A stretch of DNA of 64,000 bases from Paraburkholderia ginsengiterrae (GTDB lineage Bacteria; Pseudomonadota; Gammaproteobacteria; Burkholderiales; Burkholderiaceae). Made by a program: the position numbers and the translations under genes. The notes under the pieces are model-generated. The model was not told the DNA's origin, searched no databases, and saw only the letters and a program-made list of their open reading frames with translations. The DNA lies in assembly GCF_001645125.1 (NCBI RefSeq), contig NZ_LXKA01000221.1:248001-312000 (forward strand), in the 5' to 3' direction. Every line of letters begins with the position of its first letter. Positions within the stretch are counted from its first letter, which is position 1. Below are positions 27,662 through 36,843 of the stretch, one piece after another.

Positions 27662-29997
27662 GCAAGACACCCCGATTCTGCCGGGTCAAGGCGTGGGTGA
27701 TCACGTTGTCGATCGAACTGATGCTCACGCTGCCGCTGGGCGGGCGCGGCGATGCCCACGCGCAGGAAACAGGCGCAGCCGTGCAGACAGACCTGCCCGG
27801 CGACGCCTGGGCGCTGCAGTTCGCCCCTCGGCTTGACGAACATCCGCTCGTGGATGGACAGACGCCGTTCACATTCGCGCTAGGCATGGCGGCAACGGCC
27901 ACAACGAATCAGGACCTCGCGTTAAGGGGCGCGGCCGAACTGCGCCGGGCACGGTCCGTCGTGAAAGCCGACGCCATCCACTACGACGCCGATACCGATA
28001 TGGCCGACGCCTACGGGCACGTCCATTTGACCAACGACGGCAATACCTTCATCGGACCCGAGGCGCATTACCAGCTCGATAGCGGCGAAGGCACCATGAC
28101 GTTGCCGGCGTATCACTTCAACCTGACGAATGGATCGGGCAGCGGGGTACGCGCCGATCTGCTCGGCGACCAGCGTGAAACGATCTACGACGGGACTTAC
28201 ACGACCTGCTCATGCACGGGGTCGCCGGCGTGGTACCTGAGAGCGTCACGACTGGATCTGGACAGTGACTCCAACGAAGGCGTCGCGCATAACGGCGTGC
28301 TGGTATTCGCGGGAATGCCGCTGTTCGCGTCGCCGTGGATTTCGTTTCCTTTAAACGGAGACCGGCGTACCGGCGTGCTGCCGCCGACGTTCTCCATCAG
28401 TTCCACGAATGGCTATGACATTGCCGTCCCAATCTATTTCAACCTGGCGCCCAACTATGATCTGACGCTTACGCCGCGCCTGCTTTCCAAACGGGGTGCG
28501 ATGCTCACGACAGAATTCCGCTATCTGAGCCCGAGCTATTCAGGCACGCTGTCCGCGGCGGTGTTGCCAGATGATGCGACCACCCACACCAACCGCTATT
28601 CGATTTCGTTCCAGCACCGCGAGAATCTCGGCGACGGTCTCGCCGCCTATGCAATCTACAATCAGGTCTCGGACGCGTCGGTCACGACGGATCTCGCTGA
28701 AAGCAATGCTCTGGTGACGGGGTCGCAGACACTGTTTCAACAGGAGGTCGGTGTGACCTACAACCACGGGCCTTGGTCGATTCTGACGCGGGTCCAGAAC
28801 TGGCAGTCGTTCACCACCGCGCCACCGTACAATCGCGCGCCGGAACTCGACGTGAAGTACGCCCGCTACAACGTGGGCGGCTTGGACTTCGGCGCCGAGG
28901 CGAACGCTACCCGATTCACGATTCCTACCGCGGATTCGACCGAAGGAGATCGCGTCACATTCGACGGCTATGTCGATTATCCGATCGTCCGGCCAGGGTG
29001 GTTCGTCATGCCCAAGCTGCAATGGCACGCCGCGTCCTACGATCTGACATCGATCGGCAGCGATGCGCCCGCGGGCCAGCCGCGTACGTTTAACTACAAC
29101 GTCCCCACGCTGAGCTTCGATACAGGGGCGGTGTTCGAACGCAGTGTCGAGCTGTTCGGCACGAGTCTGACTCAGACGCTCGAGCCCAGGCTCTACTACG
29201 TCTACACGCCGTACCGTAACCAGACCTACGCACCGATCTTCGACACAGCGCCGGAAGATTTTGGGCTGGCGGAGATTTTCACGAGTAACCGCTTCGTCGG
29301 TGGCGACCGTGTGAGCGACATGGACCGCCTGACCGCCGGTGTGACGTCGCGCTTTATCGACGCTTCCAGCGGCGCCGAACTGGCACGCCTGGTCCTTGCT
29401 CAGGAATACTACTTTCGATCGCCCGAGGTGACGATGGCAGGCGATATACCGCCCTCGGTTGGACCATCCGATCTGATTGCGGGGGCGACTTTGCACATTG
29501 GCCGCGATGTGCAGATCGACCAGGCCGTCGAATACAACCAGTCGAGCGAGGTACTGACGCAGGCTACTTCGGGTTTCAGCTGGAAGCCCGCCGAAGGCAA
29601 GGTATTCAACGCGGCCTACCTGTACGCGCGGGCCGATGCAACGCTCGACGACGAGGCGGTGAACCAGATCATGCTGTCCGTGCAATGGCCGCTGACACGC
29701 CGGCTATCAGGCGTCGGTCTGATCGACTACGACGTGGTCAATCACCGCATCGTCACAGGGCTAGCGGGATTCCAGTACTCAGCGGATTGCTGGGCGCTCA
29801 GTCTTGCGCTCGAGAAGTACACCAACTACAGCACCACCACCACACCCACCACGGGAACCCGTGTACTGATGCAGCTTCAGTTGAACGGCGTGAGCCGGAT
29901 CGACAACGGACTGCTCCAGCAGTTTCGTGCGAATGTGCCCGGCTATGCTACGCCCACGTTGCCGGCTTCGCCGTCGCGCTTCGAGGACTATCCGTGA
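27658..29997 (+). CDS. LptD paralogue (LPS-assembly outer-membrane protein)
   Basis: About 779 residues: signal peptide ending DAHAQ, an OstA/LptA-like beta-jellyroll at residues about 85-190 (VKADAIHYDADTDMADAYGH) and the LptD barrel to the C-terminus. YTTCSC and SADCW correspond to the cysteine sites that form LptD disulphides, although the usual CC pair near the C-terminus is DC here. No ATG or GTG gives a good signal peptide. CTG 27658, overlapping the bamA stop and preceded by AGGGA, supplies the basic n-region; GTG 27697 is the alternative. lptE and surA are not adjacent. It would deliver LPS or a related glycolipid to the surface. Confidence 0.88.
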   Translation: MSKTPRFCRVKAWVITLSIELMLTLPLGGRGDAHAQETGAAVQTDLPGDAWALQFAPRLDEHPLVDGQTPFTFALGMAATATTNQDLALRGAAELRRARSVVKADAIHYDADTDMADAYGHVHLTNDGNTFIGPEAHYQLDSGEGTMTLPAYHFNLTNGSGSGVRADLLGDQRETIYDGTYTTCSCTGSPAWYLRASRLDLDSDSNEGVAHNGVLVFAGMPLFASPWISFPLNGDRRTGVLPPTFSISSTNGYDIAVPIYFNLAPNYDLTLTPRLLSKRGAMLTTEFRYLSPSYSGTLSAAVLPDDATTHTNRYSISFQHRENLGDGLAAYAIYNQVSDASVTTDLAESNALVTGSQTLFQQEVGVTYNHGPWSILTRVQNWQSFTTAPPYNRAPELDVKYARYNVGGLDFGAEANATRFTIPTADSTEGDRVTFDGYVDYPIVRPGWFVMPKLQWHAASYDLTSIGSDAPAGQPRTFNYNVPTLSFDTGAVFERSVELFGTSLTQTLEPRLYYVYTPYRNQTYAPIFDTAPEDFGLAEIFTSNRFVGGDRVSDMDRLTAGVTSRFIDASSGAELARLVLAQEYYFRSPEVTMAGDIPPSVGPSDLIAGATLHIGRDVQIDQAVEYNQSSEVLTQATSGFSWKPAEGKVFNAAYLYARADATLDDEAVNQIMLSVQWPLTRRLSGVGLIDYDVVNHRIVTGLAGFQYSADCWALSLALEKYTNYSTTTTPTTGTRVLMQLQLNGVSRIDNGLLQQFRANVPGYATPTLPASPSRFEDYP

Positions 29998-30018
29998 CAA
30001 GCGGCCGAAGCCGGGCGT

Positions 30019-30708
30019 TCACGCTTCTCCACGGCTGCGGGGCGTGGTCCGTGCATCCTTCCTGATCTTTGTTTTCGGCGAGCCGTTATCGGGCTCTTCG
30101 AGTTCCGGAAGCACCAGCTCTTCCATCATCGCCAGTGTGCGCAGGCAAAATTCGTTGCCAGTGGCGCGCTCTTCGTCGGAAAACTGCGCCATTGCCGGGG
30201 CGATCGACGATTCCTCCGCGAGCTTCACGATGGCCTTGTCGACAAGTTCGAGCCCTTTCTTCGTCAGGTGCACGATGAACCCGCCGCCGTGGCTCGGGTC
30301 GGCCTGCCGTTCCACCAGGCCGAGACTGGCCAGGCGGTCGATCTTCTTGGTGATTGCGCCCGAGGTCACGAGCAGTGCGCGGTACAGGTCGGTGGGGCGC
30401 TTCGCATACGGATGGCCGCTACGGCGCAGCGCGAGCAGCACGCGCATGTCGGAGCCGCTGATCCCTCCAAGACGCTGGCACATTTTGTCGAAATCCTGTT
30501 CGATCAGCGTGCCCAGACGCATGAAGTAGACCGCGAGCAGGAAGTTCGACAGATCGAGATCGCTACGTTCGCGTTGCCACTGCAAGGAGATGAACTCGAT
30601 GAGGCTGCTGCCGGGACGATTCGGCTTGTTGGCGGATTCCCCCACAGCCACGGGTGCCTTCTTGCTGGCTCGGGGACGCGCTGGTTGCTTGGTGGCGGCA
30701 GTGCTCAT
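30019..30708 (-). CDS. MarR-family regulator, probable controller of the Rieske operon
   Basis: A 229-residue MarR-like protein. An Ala/Lys/Pro-rich N-terminal tail of about 40 residues precedes the winged-helix domain, whose core is KRPTDLYRALLVTSGAITKKIDRL near residues 120-145, with the wing at DPSHGGGFIVHLTKKG. ATG 30708 has AAGGAAG upstream; ATG 30732 is an alternative. It is the last gene on the minus strand after the esterase, separated by 209 bases, and converges on lptD. It is the only regulator beside the oxygenase operon, so the two palindromes at 36844 and 37044 are its probable targets. Confidence 0.88.
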   Translation of the reverse strand: MSTAATKQPARPRASKKAPVAVGESANKPNRPGSSLIEFISLQWQRERSDLDLSNFLLAVYFMRLGTLIEQDFDKMCQRLGGISGSDMRVLLALRRSGHPYAKRPTDLYRALLVTSGAITKKIDRLASLGLVERQADPSHGGGFIVHLTKKGLELVDKAIVKLAEESSIAPAMAQFSDEERATGNEFCLRTLAMMEELVLPELEEPDNGSPKTKIRKDARTTPRSRGEA

Positions 30709-30917
30709 CTTGTTGACTTCCTTGCGGTTCATGCGATCTCGGCCGATGGTAGCGGGTGGGTGTGCCGCCGCTATGTAGCGGGCGGGCCGCCAACTATTGT
30801 ACGTAATTCCCCGACGCGGACGCACCGGGCGGCGCCGGCGCGAACCGTTTCAGGGTATCGGCGAGTCGAACGATCGCGATGGCACCGCGCGTGGCGCGGG
30901 TGCTTGCCTGGCCCGGC

Positions 30918-31862
30918 TCAGGCTGCCCGCACGGCGGCGCTCAGCATATCGGCCACCTGCCGCTGCGCCAGTTCGGCTGCGCCCACTTCACCCCGCATGC
31001 CATAAAACGTGTGCAGCATGCCCGAGTAGCGCACGCTGGTCGCCGGGACGCCCGCTTCAGCGAGCTTTTGCGCGTAGGCTTCGCCGTCTTCGCACAGCAC
31101 GTCGCATTCGGCGGTAATCACGAGGGCCGGCGGAAGGCGCGAATGATCGTGCGCGAGGTACGGCGAAAGCTTCCACGTGGTCGGCGGCACGCCGTGGTCG
31201 AGCGCATACGTGCGAAACGCGTACGCGACGTCGTCCGTGCGCTGCATGAAGCCTTCCGCGTAAGCCGACATCGAAGCGCGTTGCTGCCGGGCGTCAGTGG
31301 CAGGATAGACGAGCGCCTGCGCGAGGATGTGCGGCGCCTCCTGCTCGCGCGCGAGCAAGCACACGACGGCGGCGAGATTGCCGCCGGCCGACTCGCCGAA
31401 TACCGTCAGGCGCGAGGACGGAAGCCCATGCTCATGACCGTGCCCGGCAGCCCAGCACGTGACCGCCCACACGTCTTCCAGCGCCGCGGGGAACGGATGC
31501 TCCGGGGCGAGCCGGTAGTCGACGCTGATCACGGCCAGCCCCGAATCGTTAGCCAGATGCCGGCACACCGCGTCGAAGCTGTCGAGATTGCCCATCAGCC
31601 AGCCGCCGCCGTGAACGGCAATCGTCACGCCTGCAGCGCGTGCGGGATGATAGACGCGTACCGGGATGTCGCCGCCAGGGCCTGGAATGGCGAGATCGAA
31701 CACCTTGTCGACATGCGGGCCGGGCGCGCGGGCGGCCGTGCGCGCGGCGATGCCGGCGCGCGCTTCGGCCGGGCTCACCTGCGCCATGCTGGGCCGGGCC
31801 GCGGCCGCCGCGGCAAGCGCGCGTAGCGACGGGTGGATTGCACTTTGAGAGGAAGAAGACAT
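30918..31862 (-). CDS. Alpha/beta hydrolase of the hormone-sensitive-lipase family
   Basis: A 314-residue esterase with the HSL oxyanion motif HGGGW near residue 84, nucleophile motif GESAGGN near residues 153-159, an acidic residue in TAECDVLCEDGE and the histidine in GMLHTFYG. Family enzymes hydrolyse short acyl or aryl esters. ATG 31862 is 8 bases after the SDR stop, so it is part of the oxygenase operon. It may release the acid substrate from an ester or hydrolyse a lactone intermediate; this is inference. Confidence 0.92.
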   Translation of the reverse strand: MSSSSQSAIHPSLRALAAAAAARPSMAQVSPAEARAGIAARTAARAPGPHVDKVFDLAIPGPGGDIPVRVYHPARAAGVTIAVHGGGWLMGNLDSFDAVCRHLANDSGLAVISVDYRLAPEHPFPAALEDVWAVTCWAAGHGHEHGLPSSRLTVFGESAGGNLAAVVCLLAREQEAPHILAQALVYPATDARQQRASMSAYAEGFMQRTDDVAYAFRTYALDHGVPPTTWKLSPYLAHDHSRLPPALVITAECDVLCEDGEAYAQKLAEAGVPATSVRYSGMLHTFYGMRGEVGAAELAQRQVADMLSAAVRAA

Positions 31863-31870
31863 CGCGAATC

Positions 31871-32698
31871 TCAAGGAGTCGGGGTTGCCGAGGGAGCGAA
31901 CGTGATACGCGGAATCGCGGCCAGCACGCTGAGGCCTCCGTCGACGGTGACGATTTCGCCGGCCATGTGCGCGCTCAGGTCGGAAGCGAGGAACAGCAGG
32001 TGGCCCGCGATTTCCGCCGCGGTGGCGGCCCGTCCAAGCGGGATCGCGCTGCCGACTCGCGTCCAAGTGTCTTCGTCCAGACGCTGATTCAGCCGCGGCG
32101 TGCGGACAAAGCCCGGCGACACCGCGTTGATGCGCACGTTGTACGGCGCGTACTCGGCGCCCGCGGCGCGCACGAGGTGATGCAGCGCCGCCTTCGACGC
32201 CGCATAGGCGACCTCGTTCGGTATCGCACGATCACCGGCGAGCGAGCCGACGAACGCGAAGGTGCCGCCGCCATCGGCCTTCATCATCTCGCCGCCGATC
32301 TGGATCGCGAGGAATGCATGGCGCACGACGATGTCGAATTGCTGGTCCCACGACGCATCGTCGACGGCTGCCAGCGGTTTGATGCCCGCCACGCCGATAA
32401 TGTCGACCACCCCGTGGATGCGCCCGAAGTGCTTGCGCGCCGTCTCGAACACGCGCTGCATGTCGTCGCGCGACGTGGCGTCCGCCACGCAGGGAATGCC
32501 GTCCACGGCAGCGGCGATGTTGTGGGCGAGCTGCTCGTCGCAGTCGACGCAAAGCACGCGCGCGCCGGCTTGTGCAAGCGCATGGACCGTTTGCTCGCCG
32601 ATGCCCTGACCGGCGCCGAGCACCACGAAACCGCGGCCGTCGAGCCGCAGCAGGGAAAGGTAGTCCGGGGTGTTGCTGGGCGTTTGATTGATCGTCAT
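31871..32698 (-). CDS. Short-chain dehydrogenase/reductase
   Basis: A 275-residue classical SDR. The Rossmann motif is GAGQGIG near residues 28-34 and the catalytic YxxxK is YAASK; the serine is in VGSLAG. The NNAG motif is replaced by GVAG. It starts 11 bases after the second oxygenase gene. In Rieske pathways an SDR often rearomatises a cis-dihydrodiol, which is a plausible role here. Confidence 0.92.
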   Translation of the reverse strand: MTINQTPSNTPDYLSLLRLDGRGFVVLGAGQGIGEQTVHALAQAGARVLCVDCDEQLAHNIAAAVDGIPCVADATSRDDMQRVFETARKHFGRIHGVVDIIGVAGIKPLAAVDDASWDQQFDIVVRHAFLAIQIGGEMMKADGGGTFAFVGSLAGDRAIPNEVAYAASKAALHHLVRAAGAEYAPYNVRINAVSPGFVRTPRLNQRLDEDTWTRVGSAIPLGRAATAAEIAGHLLFLASDLSAHMAGEIVTVDGGLSVLAAIPRITFAPSATPTP

Positions 32699-32709
32699 GA
32701 GTCGTCTCC

Positions 32710-33978
32710 TTAGGCTTCGATGGTCTGGCGATGCGTCGGCAGCAGATCCTGCCAGGCCGCTCCTTCCTCGAGTTCCCGGTCGCACGCGCTCACGCCGCGC
32801 AGATCGAGACCGAGCGCCGGAGGCTGCTGGTTTTCCATGACGCGTTTGATCGCGTCCAGCAACACGCGGCGTACACGCACTACAGCCTGGTCCGCGGGCA
32901 CCAGATGTTCGCGCGAACGGTCGTAGAGGGGGCCCTGGGACAAGCCGATGGTTGCGTCCTCCACCTCGACGCCGCGCAGTCCGGTCCAGCTCTCCTTCAT
33001 CAGCTCGCGGTCCTGGCCGAACGAATTCGCCCAGCTAGCCGTGAACGTGCAGTTCTTGCGGTCATAGTACTTGGGGTCGTTCAGCCCCAGCAGTTCGATG
33101 ATCTTCTCTTCGGTCACCGGTGCGTCGCCGTGCACGACGATATAGGTGCTCGTGTGCGTATCGTCTACGGGCACTTCGAGAACCGTGAACTGGAACGCCG
33201 GGGCCGGGATGATGCGGCCGTACGGCACGATGAACGGGACAACGCGAGCGTTGCGGACTTTCGGATCGGTCGTCTTGCGCAGCGCGACATAGTGGAAGCC
33301 GAATGCCGTCTCCTCGATTTTCAGCGCCGGTTCCAGGTCGTTGGAGGCCAGCGCGGCGGGATTGACCACGTCGGGGTTGGGCGTGAACTCGTTCTCTTTC
33401 CAGCCGGGGCGCGCCATGTTGGTGTGCAGCACGCCGACGTGCGAGCTATCTTCACCGCCTTCAACCAGTTGCAGATAGTTGCACGAGACGTTGATGCGCA
33501 GCACGACACGGTGGCTCGGCTCCGCGTCCATGAACGCGTAACGCGAGAACGCCGGCAGCAGTTCCTTCGGCCCGACATACGCCCATACGATGCCGCCGGC
33601 CTCGCGTGTGGGAAACGACGGCGCTTTCATCCGCGCGGCGTACTTGGGGTCCGCATGGTTCGGTGTTTCCATCACGTCGCCCGACGCGCTGAACTTCCAG
33701 CCGTGATAGAGGCAGCGAATACCGCCTTCCTCGACGCGGCCCAGCGCGAGCGATGCGCCGCGGTGCATGCACAGTTCCTCAAGGAAACCGACGTTGCCAT
33801 CGGTATCGCGGAACGCGACATAGTTTTCGCCGAGCAGGGTCACGCGCAACGGCGCGCAGTCGGGATGCGGCAATTGCGCGGACGTGCACACCGGATGCCA
33901 GAAGCGTCGCATCAACGCGCCGCCAGGCGTACCCGGGCCGACGCGGCAAATCATTTCGTTATCTTTTTGGGTCAACAT
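32710..33978 (-). CDS. Rieske aromatic-ring oxygenase alpha subunit 1
   Basis: A 422-residue oxygenase of the phthalate 4,5-dioxygenase type. The Rieske [2Fe-2S] ligands are Cys70, His72, Cys89 and His92 (CMHRG and CLYHGW). The electron-bridge aspartate and the mononuclear iron histidines are Asp177, His180 and His185 in EDSSHVGVLH. No beta subunit is present, as expected for this type. It shares the same spacing of all these residues with the adjacent oxygenase. It would hydroxylate or demethylate an aromatic acid using electrons from the reductase encoded upstream. Confidence 0.95.
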   Translation of the reverse strand: MLTQKDNEMICRVGPGTPGGALMRRFWHPVCTSAQLPHPDCAPLRVTLLGENYVAFRDTDGNVGFLEELCMHRGASLALGRVEEGGIRCLYHGWKFSASGDVMETPNHADPKYAARMKAPSFPTREAGGIVWAYVGPKELLPAFSRYAFMDAEPSHRVVLRINVSCNYLQLVEGGEDSSHVGVLHTNMARPGWKENEFTPNPDVVNPAALASNDLEPALKIEETAFGFHYVALRKTTDPKVRNARVVPFIVPYGRIIPAPAFQFTVLEVPVDDTHTSTYIVVHGDAPVTEEKIIELLGLNDPKYYDRKNCTFTASWANSFGQDRELMKESWTGLRGVEVEDATIGLSQGPLYDRSREHLVPADQAVVRVRRVLLDAIKRVMENQQPPALGLDLRGVSACDRELEEGAAWQDLLPTHRQTIEA

Positions 33979-34011
33979 ATCGGAACTCCTGTCCTGTCTA
34001 AAGCGGGGTGA

Positions 34012-35310
34012 TTAGTTGCGCGGGGTACGGGCGCCGGCGGACGAAACGACGCGATGGTGTGGAACCAGCTTGCGCCAGTCGTCGTTCAGGCCAATCTCGC
34101 CGGATGTGCCGATTGCTGCGCCCGAATCCGCTTGCAGCGCGGCGATGTCCTGCTGATCGCGTTCGGCGCGCGCATAAGCGAGCAGCGTGCGATGCAGGCG
34201 GCTGATCGCGAGGTCCGCGCTCGACAGCAGTTCCTGCGAGCGGTCGCGGATCGGGCCACTCGAAATGCTGCATGCGGCGTCTTCCTGCGTGATGCTGTCG
34301 AATCCGGTGAAGTGGCCGTCGCGTTGCAGGCCGCGATCCTGACGGTAGCCGTTGGCGAACGACATGGCTGACGGCGAATCGCACGTGTCGAGCGTCATGC
34401 CGTATTTGCGCAGCGTCAGTTCGTCGAGGCCAACGAACTTGAGTTGCGCGCTGCGCAGCGGCTCTTCGCCGACTGGCTTCGCGGCATCCCACCACACGTG
34501 GAAGAAGTAGCAGCGCTCGTCGTCGATCGGAACCGCGGCGAGCCACACGTCGCCGTTCGCATTGGCGATGAAGCACGGCGCGATGAACGACGTGACGCGA
34601 GCCATGCGGCTCTCGCCGGTCTGGCGGATCGCCACGTAATGAAAGCCGAAGTCCGTCTCGTCCGCCTCGATCGTCGGCGCGGCGTCGAACTGCATGTGCG
34701 TGATCTTGCCCGCGTAGTCCAGATCGGAGCTGTTGGTCTGGGCTAGCGCGGAGCTGTGCAGCACGGTCAGATGCGACGAGTCGACGAGCCCTTCGATCAC
34801 CTGCACGAAGTTGCAGTTGACGATCGCGCACACGTTGATGCGATTGGACTCCGACAGATCCATGAACGGCCGGTGCGGGAACGGCGGCTCCTTGCCCTGC
34901 GGACCCAGATAGGCCCAGATCAGCCCGCCCGCCTCGCGCACCGGGTAGGTGCGCCCCTTGATGCGGTCCTTGAATTTCGGGTCGGCGACGTTCGGCGTTT
35001 CGAGCACCGTGCCGTCCACCGCGAATTTCCAGCCGTGGTAGATGCAGCGCAGACCGTCGCCATCCGCGCGAGCCAGCTGCATCGACGAGCCGCGATGCAG
35101 GCAGCCTTCGTCGTAGAGTCCGGGGCGGCCCTGCCTGTCGCGCCAGACCACGAACCGCTGCCCGAGCAGCTTGATGGTTTTCGGATCGCCGTCCGGTTGC
35201 GGCATATCCGACGACTGGATCACGGGCAGCCAGAAGCGGCGCATCGCATTACCCATCGCGGTGCCCGCACCGGTACGGCACATCAGTTCATTGTCCTGCG
35301 TGGTCAGCAT
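34012..35310 (-). CDS. Rieske aromatic-ring oxygenase alpha subunit 2
   Basis: A 432-residue paralogue of the next gene, again phthalate-dioxygenase-like. Rieske ligands Cys70, His72, Cys89, His92; mononuclear-iron residues Asp177, His180, His185 in VDSSHLTVLH. The N-terminus has the shared form LTTQDNELMCRTG. ATG 35310 has no plausible earlier start in the family alignment. The catalytic domain differs substantially from copy 1, suggesting a different substrate or step, while both depend on one reductase. Confidence 0.95.
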   Translation of the reverse strand: MLTTQDNELMCRTGAGTAMGNAMRRFWLPVIQSSDMPQPDGDPKTIKLLGQRFVVWRDRQGRPGLYDEGCLHRGSSMQLARADGDGLRCIYHGWKFAVDGTVLETPNVADPKFKDRIKGRTYPVREAGGLIWAYLGPQGKEPPFPHRPFMDLSESNRINVCAIVNCNFVQVIEGLVDSSHLTVLHSSALAQTNSSDLDYAGKITHMQFDAAPTIEADETDFGFHYVAIRQTGESRMARVTSFIAPCFIANANGDVWLAAVPIDDERCYFFHVWWDAAKPVGEEPLRSAQLKFVGLDELTLRKYGMTLDTCDSPSAMSFANGYRQDRGLQRDGHFTGFDSITQEDAACSISSGPIRDRSQELLSSADLAISRLHRTLLAYARAERDQQDIAALQADSGAAIGTSGEIGLNDDWRKLVPHHRVVSSAGARTPRN

Positions 35311-35335
35311 ATGAGTCTCCTGGTGAATGGCGGGC

Positions 35336-36328
35336 TCAGAGGTCGAGCACCAGACGCGACGACTTCGCACGCGAGCAGCACGGCATGAAGCAATCGTTGC
35401 GGGTCCGCTCGTCGTCGGTCAGGTAAAGGTCGCGATGGTCGGGCACGCCTGCCAGCACCTTGGTCATGCAGGTGCCGCAGACCCCTTGCTCGCACGACAG
35501 CGGCACGTCGAAGCCCGCATCCAGAAGCGCATGGGCGACGCTTTGATCGGCCGCCACCTTGATGACCTCGCCGCTGCTGCGAATTTCGATTTCGAAAGGA
35601 CTGTCGTCGTCCGACGGCTCGACCGGCGCGCCCGCGAAATATTCGCGGTGCAGATGCGCTTCGTCCCAGCCGAGTTCGCGCGCGGTTTGCAGGATGTGAT
35701 CCATGAAGCCCGTCGGCCCGCAGACGTACAGATGCTTGTCGGCAGACGGCGCGCCGATTGCGGCTCGCGCATCCAGTTGCTGCTCGGCTGGGCCGTCGTC
35801 GGCATGCACCTGCACCTGCGCGCCGTCTCCCTGCGACAACTCCTGCGCGCGCTCGAACAGCGCCATGCGCGACAGGGACCGGCCGCAGTAGTGCATCTCG
35901 AACGGACGGTTCTCGCGCGCCAGCTGCTGGGCCATGCAGATGATCGGCGTGATGCCGATGCCGCCCGCGAACAGGATCGACCGCTCAGGACCGTCGTGCA
36001 GCGCGAAGTGATTGCGCGGCACGCTGATCGTGAGGGTATCGCCCGCATTCACGCCGTCGTGCAACGCAACGGATCCGCCACGGGACTGCGGGTCGCGCAG
36101 CACACCGATGCGGTAGCACGAGCGTTCCGTCGGAAGGTCGTACAGCGAGTATTGGCGGATCAGCCCGCCGGGCAGATGCACGTCGATATGCGCGCCGGCT
36201 TCGAAGCCGGGCAAAGGCGTATCCGACAAGGGCCTGAATTCATAGCCGACGATATCGTCGGCCAGCCACGTTCTGACGGAGACGCTGACCTGCAGCGTGG
36301 CGGTAAGGGAGGGCGTTGACATATCCAT
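35336..36328 (-). CDS. Phthalate dioxygenase reductase-type FMN/[2Fe-2S] protein
   Basis: A 330-residue reductase with three domains in order: FMN-binding barrel (RQYSLYDLP near residue 62), NAD-binding domain (AGGIGITPI and VCGPTGFM) and a C-terminal plant-type ferredoxin. Its cluster ligands are Cys279, Cys284, Cys287 and about Cys317, in CEQGVCGTC and MPCC. This order is that of PDR and vanillate demethylase reductase. It passes electrons from NADH to the two oxygenases. ATG 36328 or 36322 is the start. Confidence 0.95.
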   Translation of the reverse strand: MDMSTPSLTATLQVSVSVRTWLADDIVGYEFRPLSDTPLPGFEAGAHIDVHLPGGLIRQYSLYDLPTERSCYRIGVLRDPQSRGGSVALHDGVNAGDTLTISVPRNHFALHDGPERSILFAGGIGITPIICMAQQLARENRPFEMHYCGRSLSRMALFERAQELSQGDGAQVQVHADDGPAEQQLDARAAIGAPSADKHLYVCGPTGFMDHILQTARELGWDEAHLHREYFAGAPVEPSDDDSPFEIEIRSSGEVIKVAADQSVAHALLDAGFDVPLSCEQGVCGTCMTKVLAGVPDHRDLYLTDDERTRNDCFMPCCSRAKSSRLVLDL

Positions 36329-36356
36329 GGTGACATCCAGATAAAAGGGGGGCGTG

Positions 36357-36803
36357 TCAGGCGGCGTGGTGCAGACGGCGCCGGATGACGACCGGCGCCG
36401 CACCTAGTTGCCGCTGAATGAGCCAGCGCGCGAGGCCCTGGTCCATGACGCGAACGTGTTCGGGAAACCAGTCAACCAGCGCGCGGGCAAACGAGCGAAC
36501 CACCTGGGGCCGGCCTTCGGTCAGCGCGCTGCGCACTTCGTCGAGCGACTTGAGCACGGCCGCGTGCTCGTCGATATGGCAGCCGGCCGAACCATAGCCG
36601 GTGTTGCGCATGTCGTCGTCCTCCTCGCCGAAGTGGCGGCGTGCGTGCTCCGCAAAGGCTTCGAGCGCGGCCGCGAGGTTGTCGTCCGCCGTCGTGAGCA
36701 ACGTATCGACGCATTCGACAAACTCGCGATGCGTGTCGTCCATCGACAGATGCCCGAGGGCATAGTCGTCGTCCCAGACGAAGCTTTGTTCCGATGTATT
36801 CAT
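36357..36803 (-). CDS. Bacteriohemerythrin-like oxygen-binding protein
   Basis: A 148-residue hemerythrin. All seven di-iron ligands can be placed on four helices: His25, His57, Glu61, His76, His80, His116 and Asp121. It is shorter than two-domain sensors and has no signal peptide, so it is a free cytoplasmic protein. It is the promoter-proximal gene of the Rieske operon, ending 28 bases before the reductase. It may store or deliver oxygen to the oxygenases or buffer iron; no such role is established for this gene. Confidence 0.92.
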   Translation of the reverse strand: MNTSEQSFVWDDDYALGHLSMDDTHREFVECVDTLLTTADDNLAAALEAFAEHARRHFGEEDDDMRNTGYGSAGCHIDEHAAVLKSLDEVRSALTEGRPQVVRSFARALVDWFPEHVRVMDQGLARWLIQRQLGAAPVVIRRRLHHAA

Positions 36804-36843
36804 TTCCGGCGCGGTCCGATCAGTGAAGCATGATGAATTAATG

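Noticed and set aside
32731-34011. 426-codon plus-strand frame antisense to the first Rieske oxygenase
   Set aside because: Long only because the opposite strand is GC-rich coding DNA; Arg/His/Ala composition is typical of antisense frames.
35327-36319. 330-codon plus-strand frame antisense to the reductase gene
   Set aside because: It is fully antisense to a gene with clear domain motifs; its own sequence has none.
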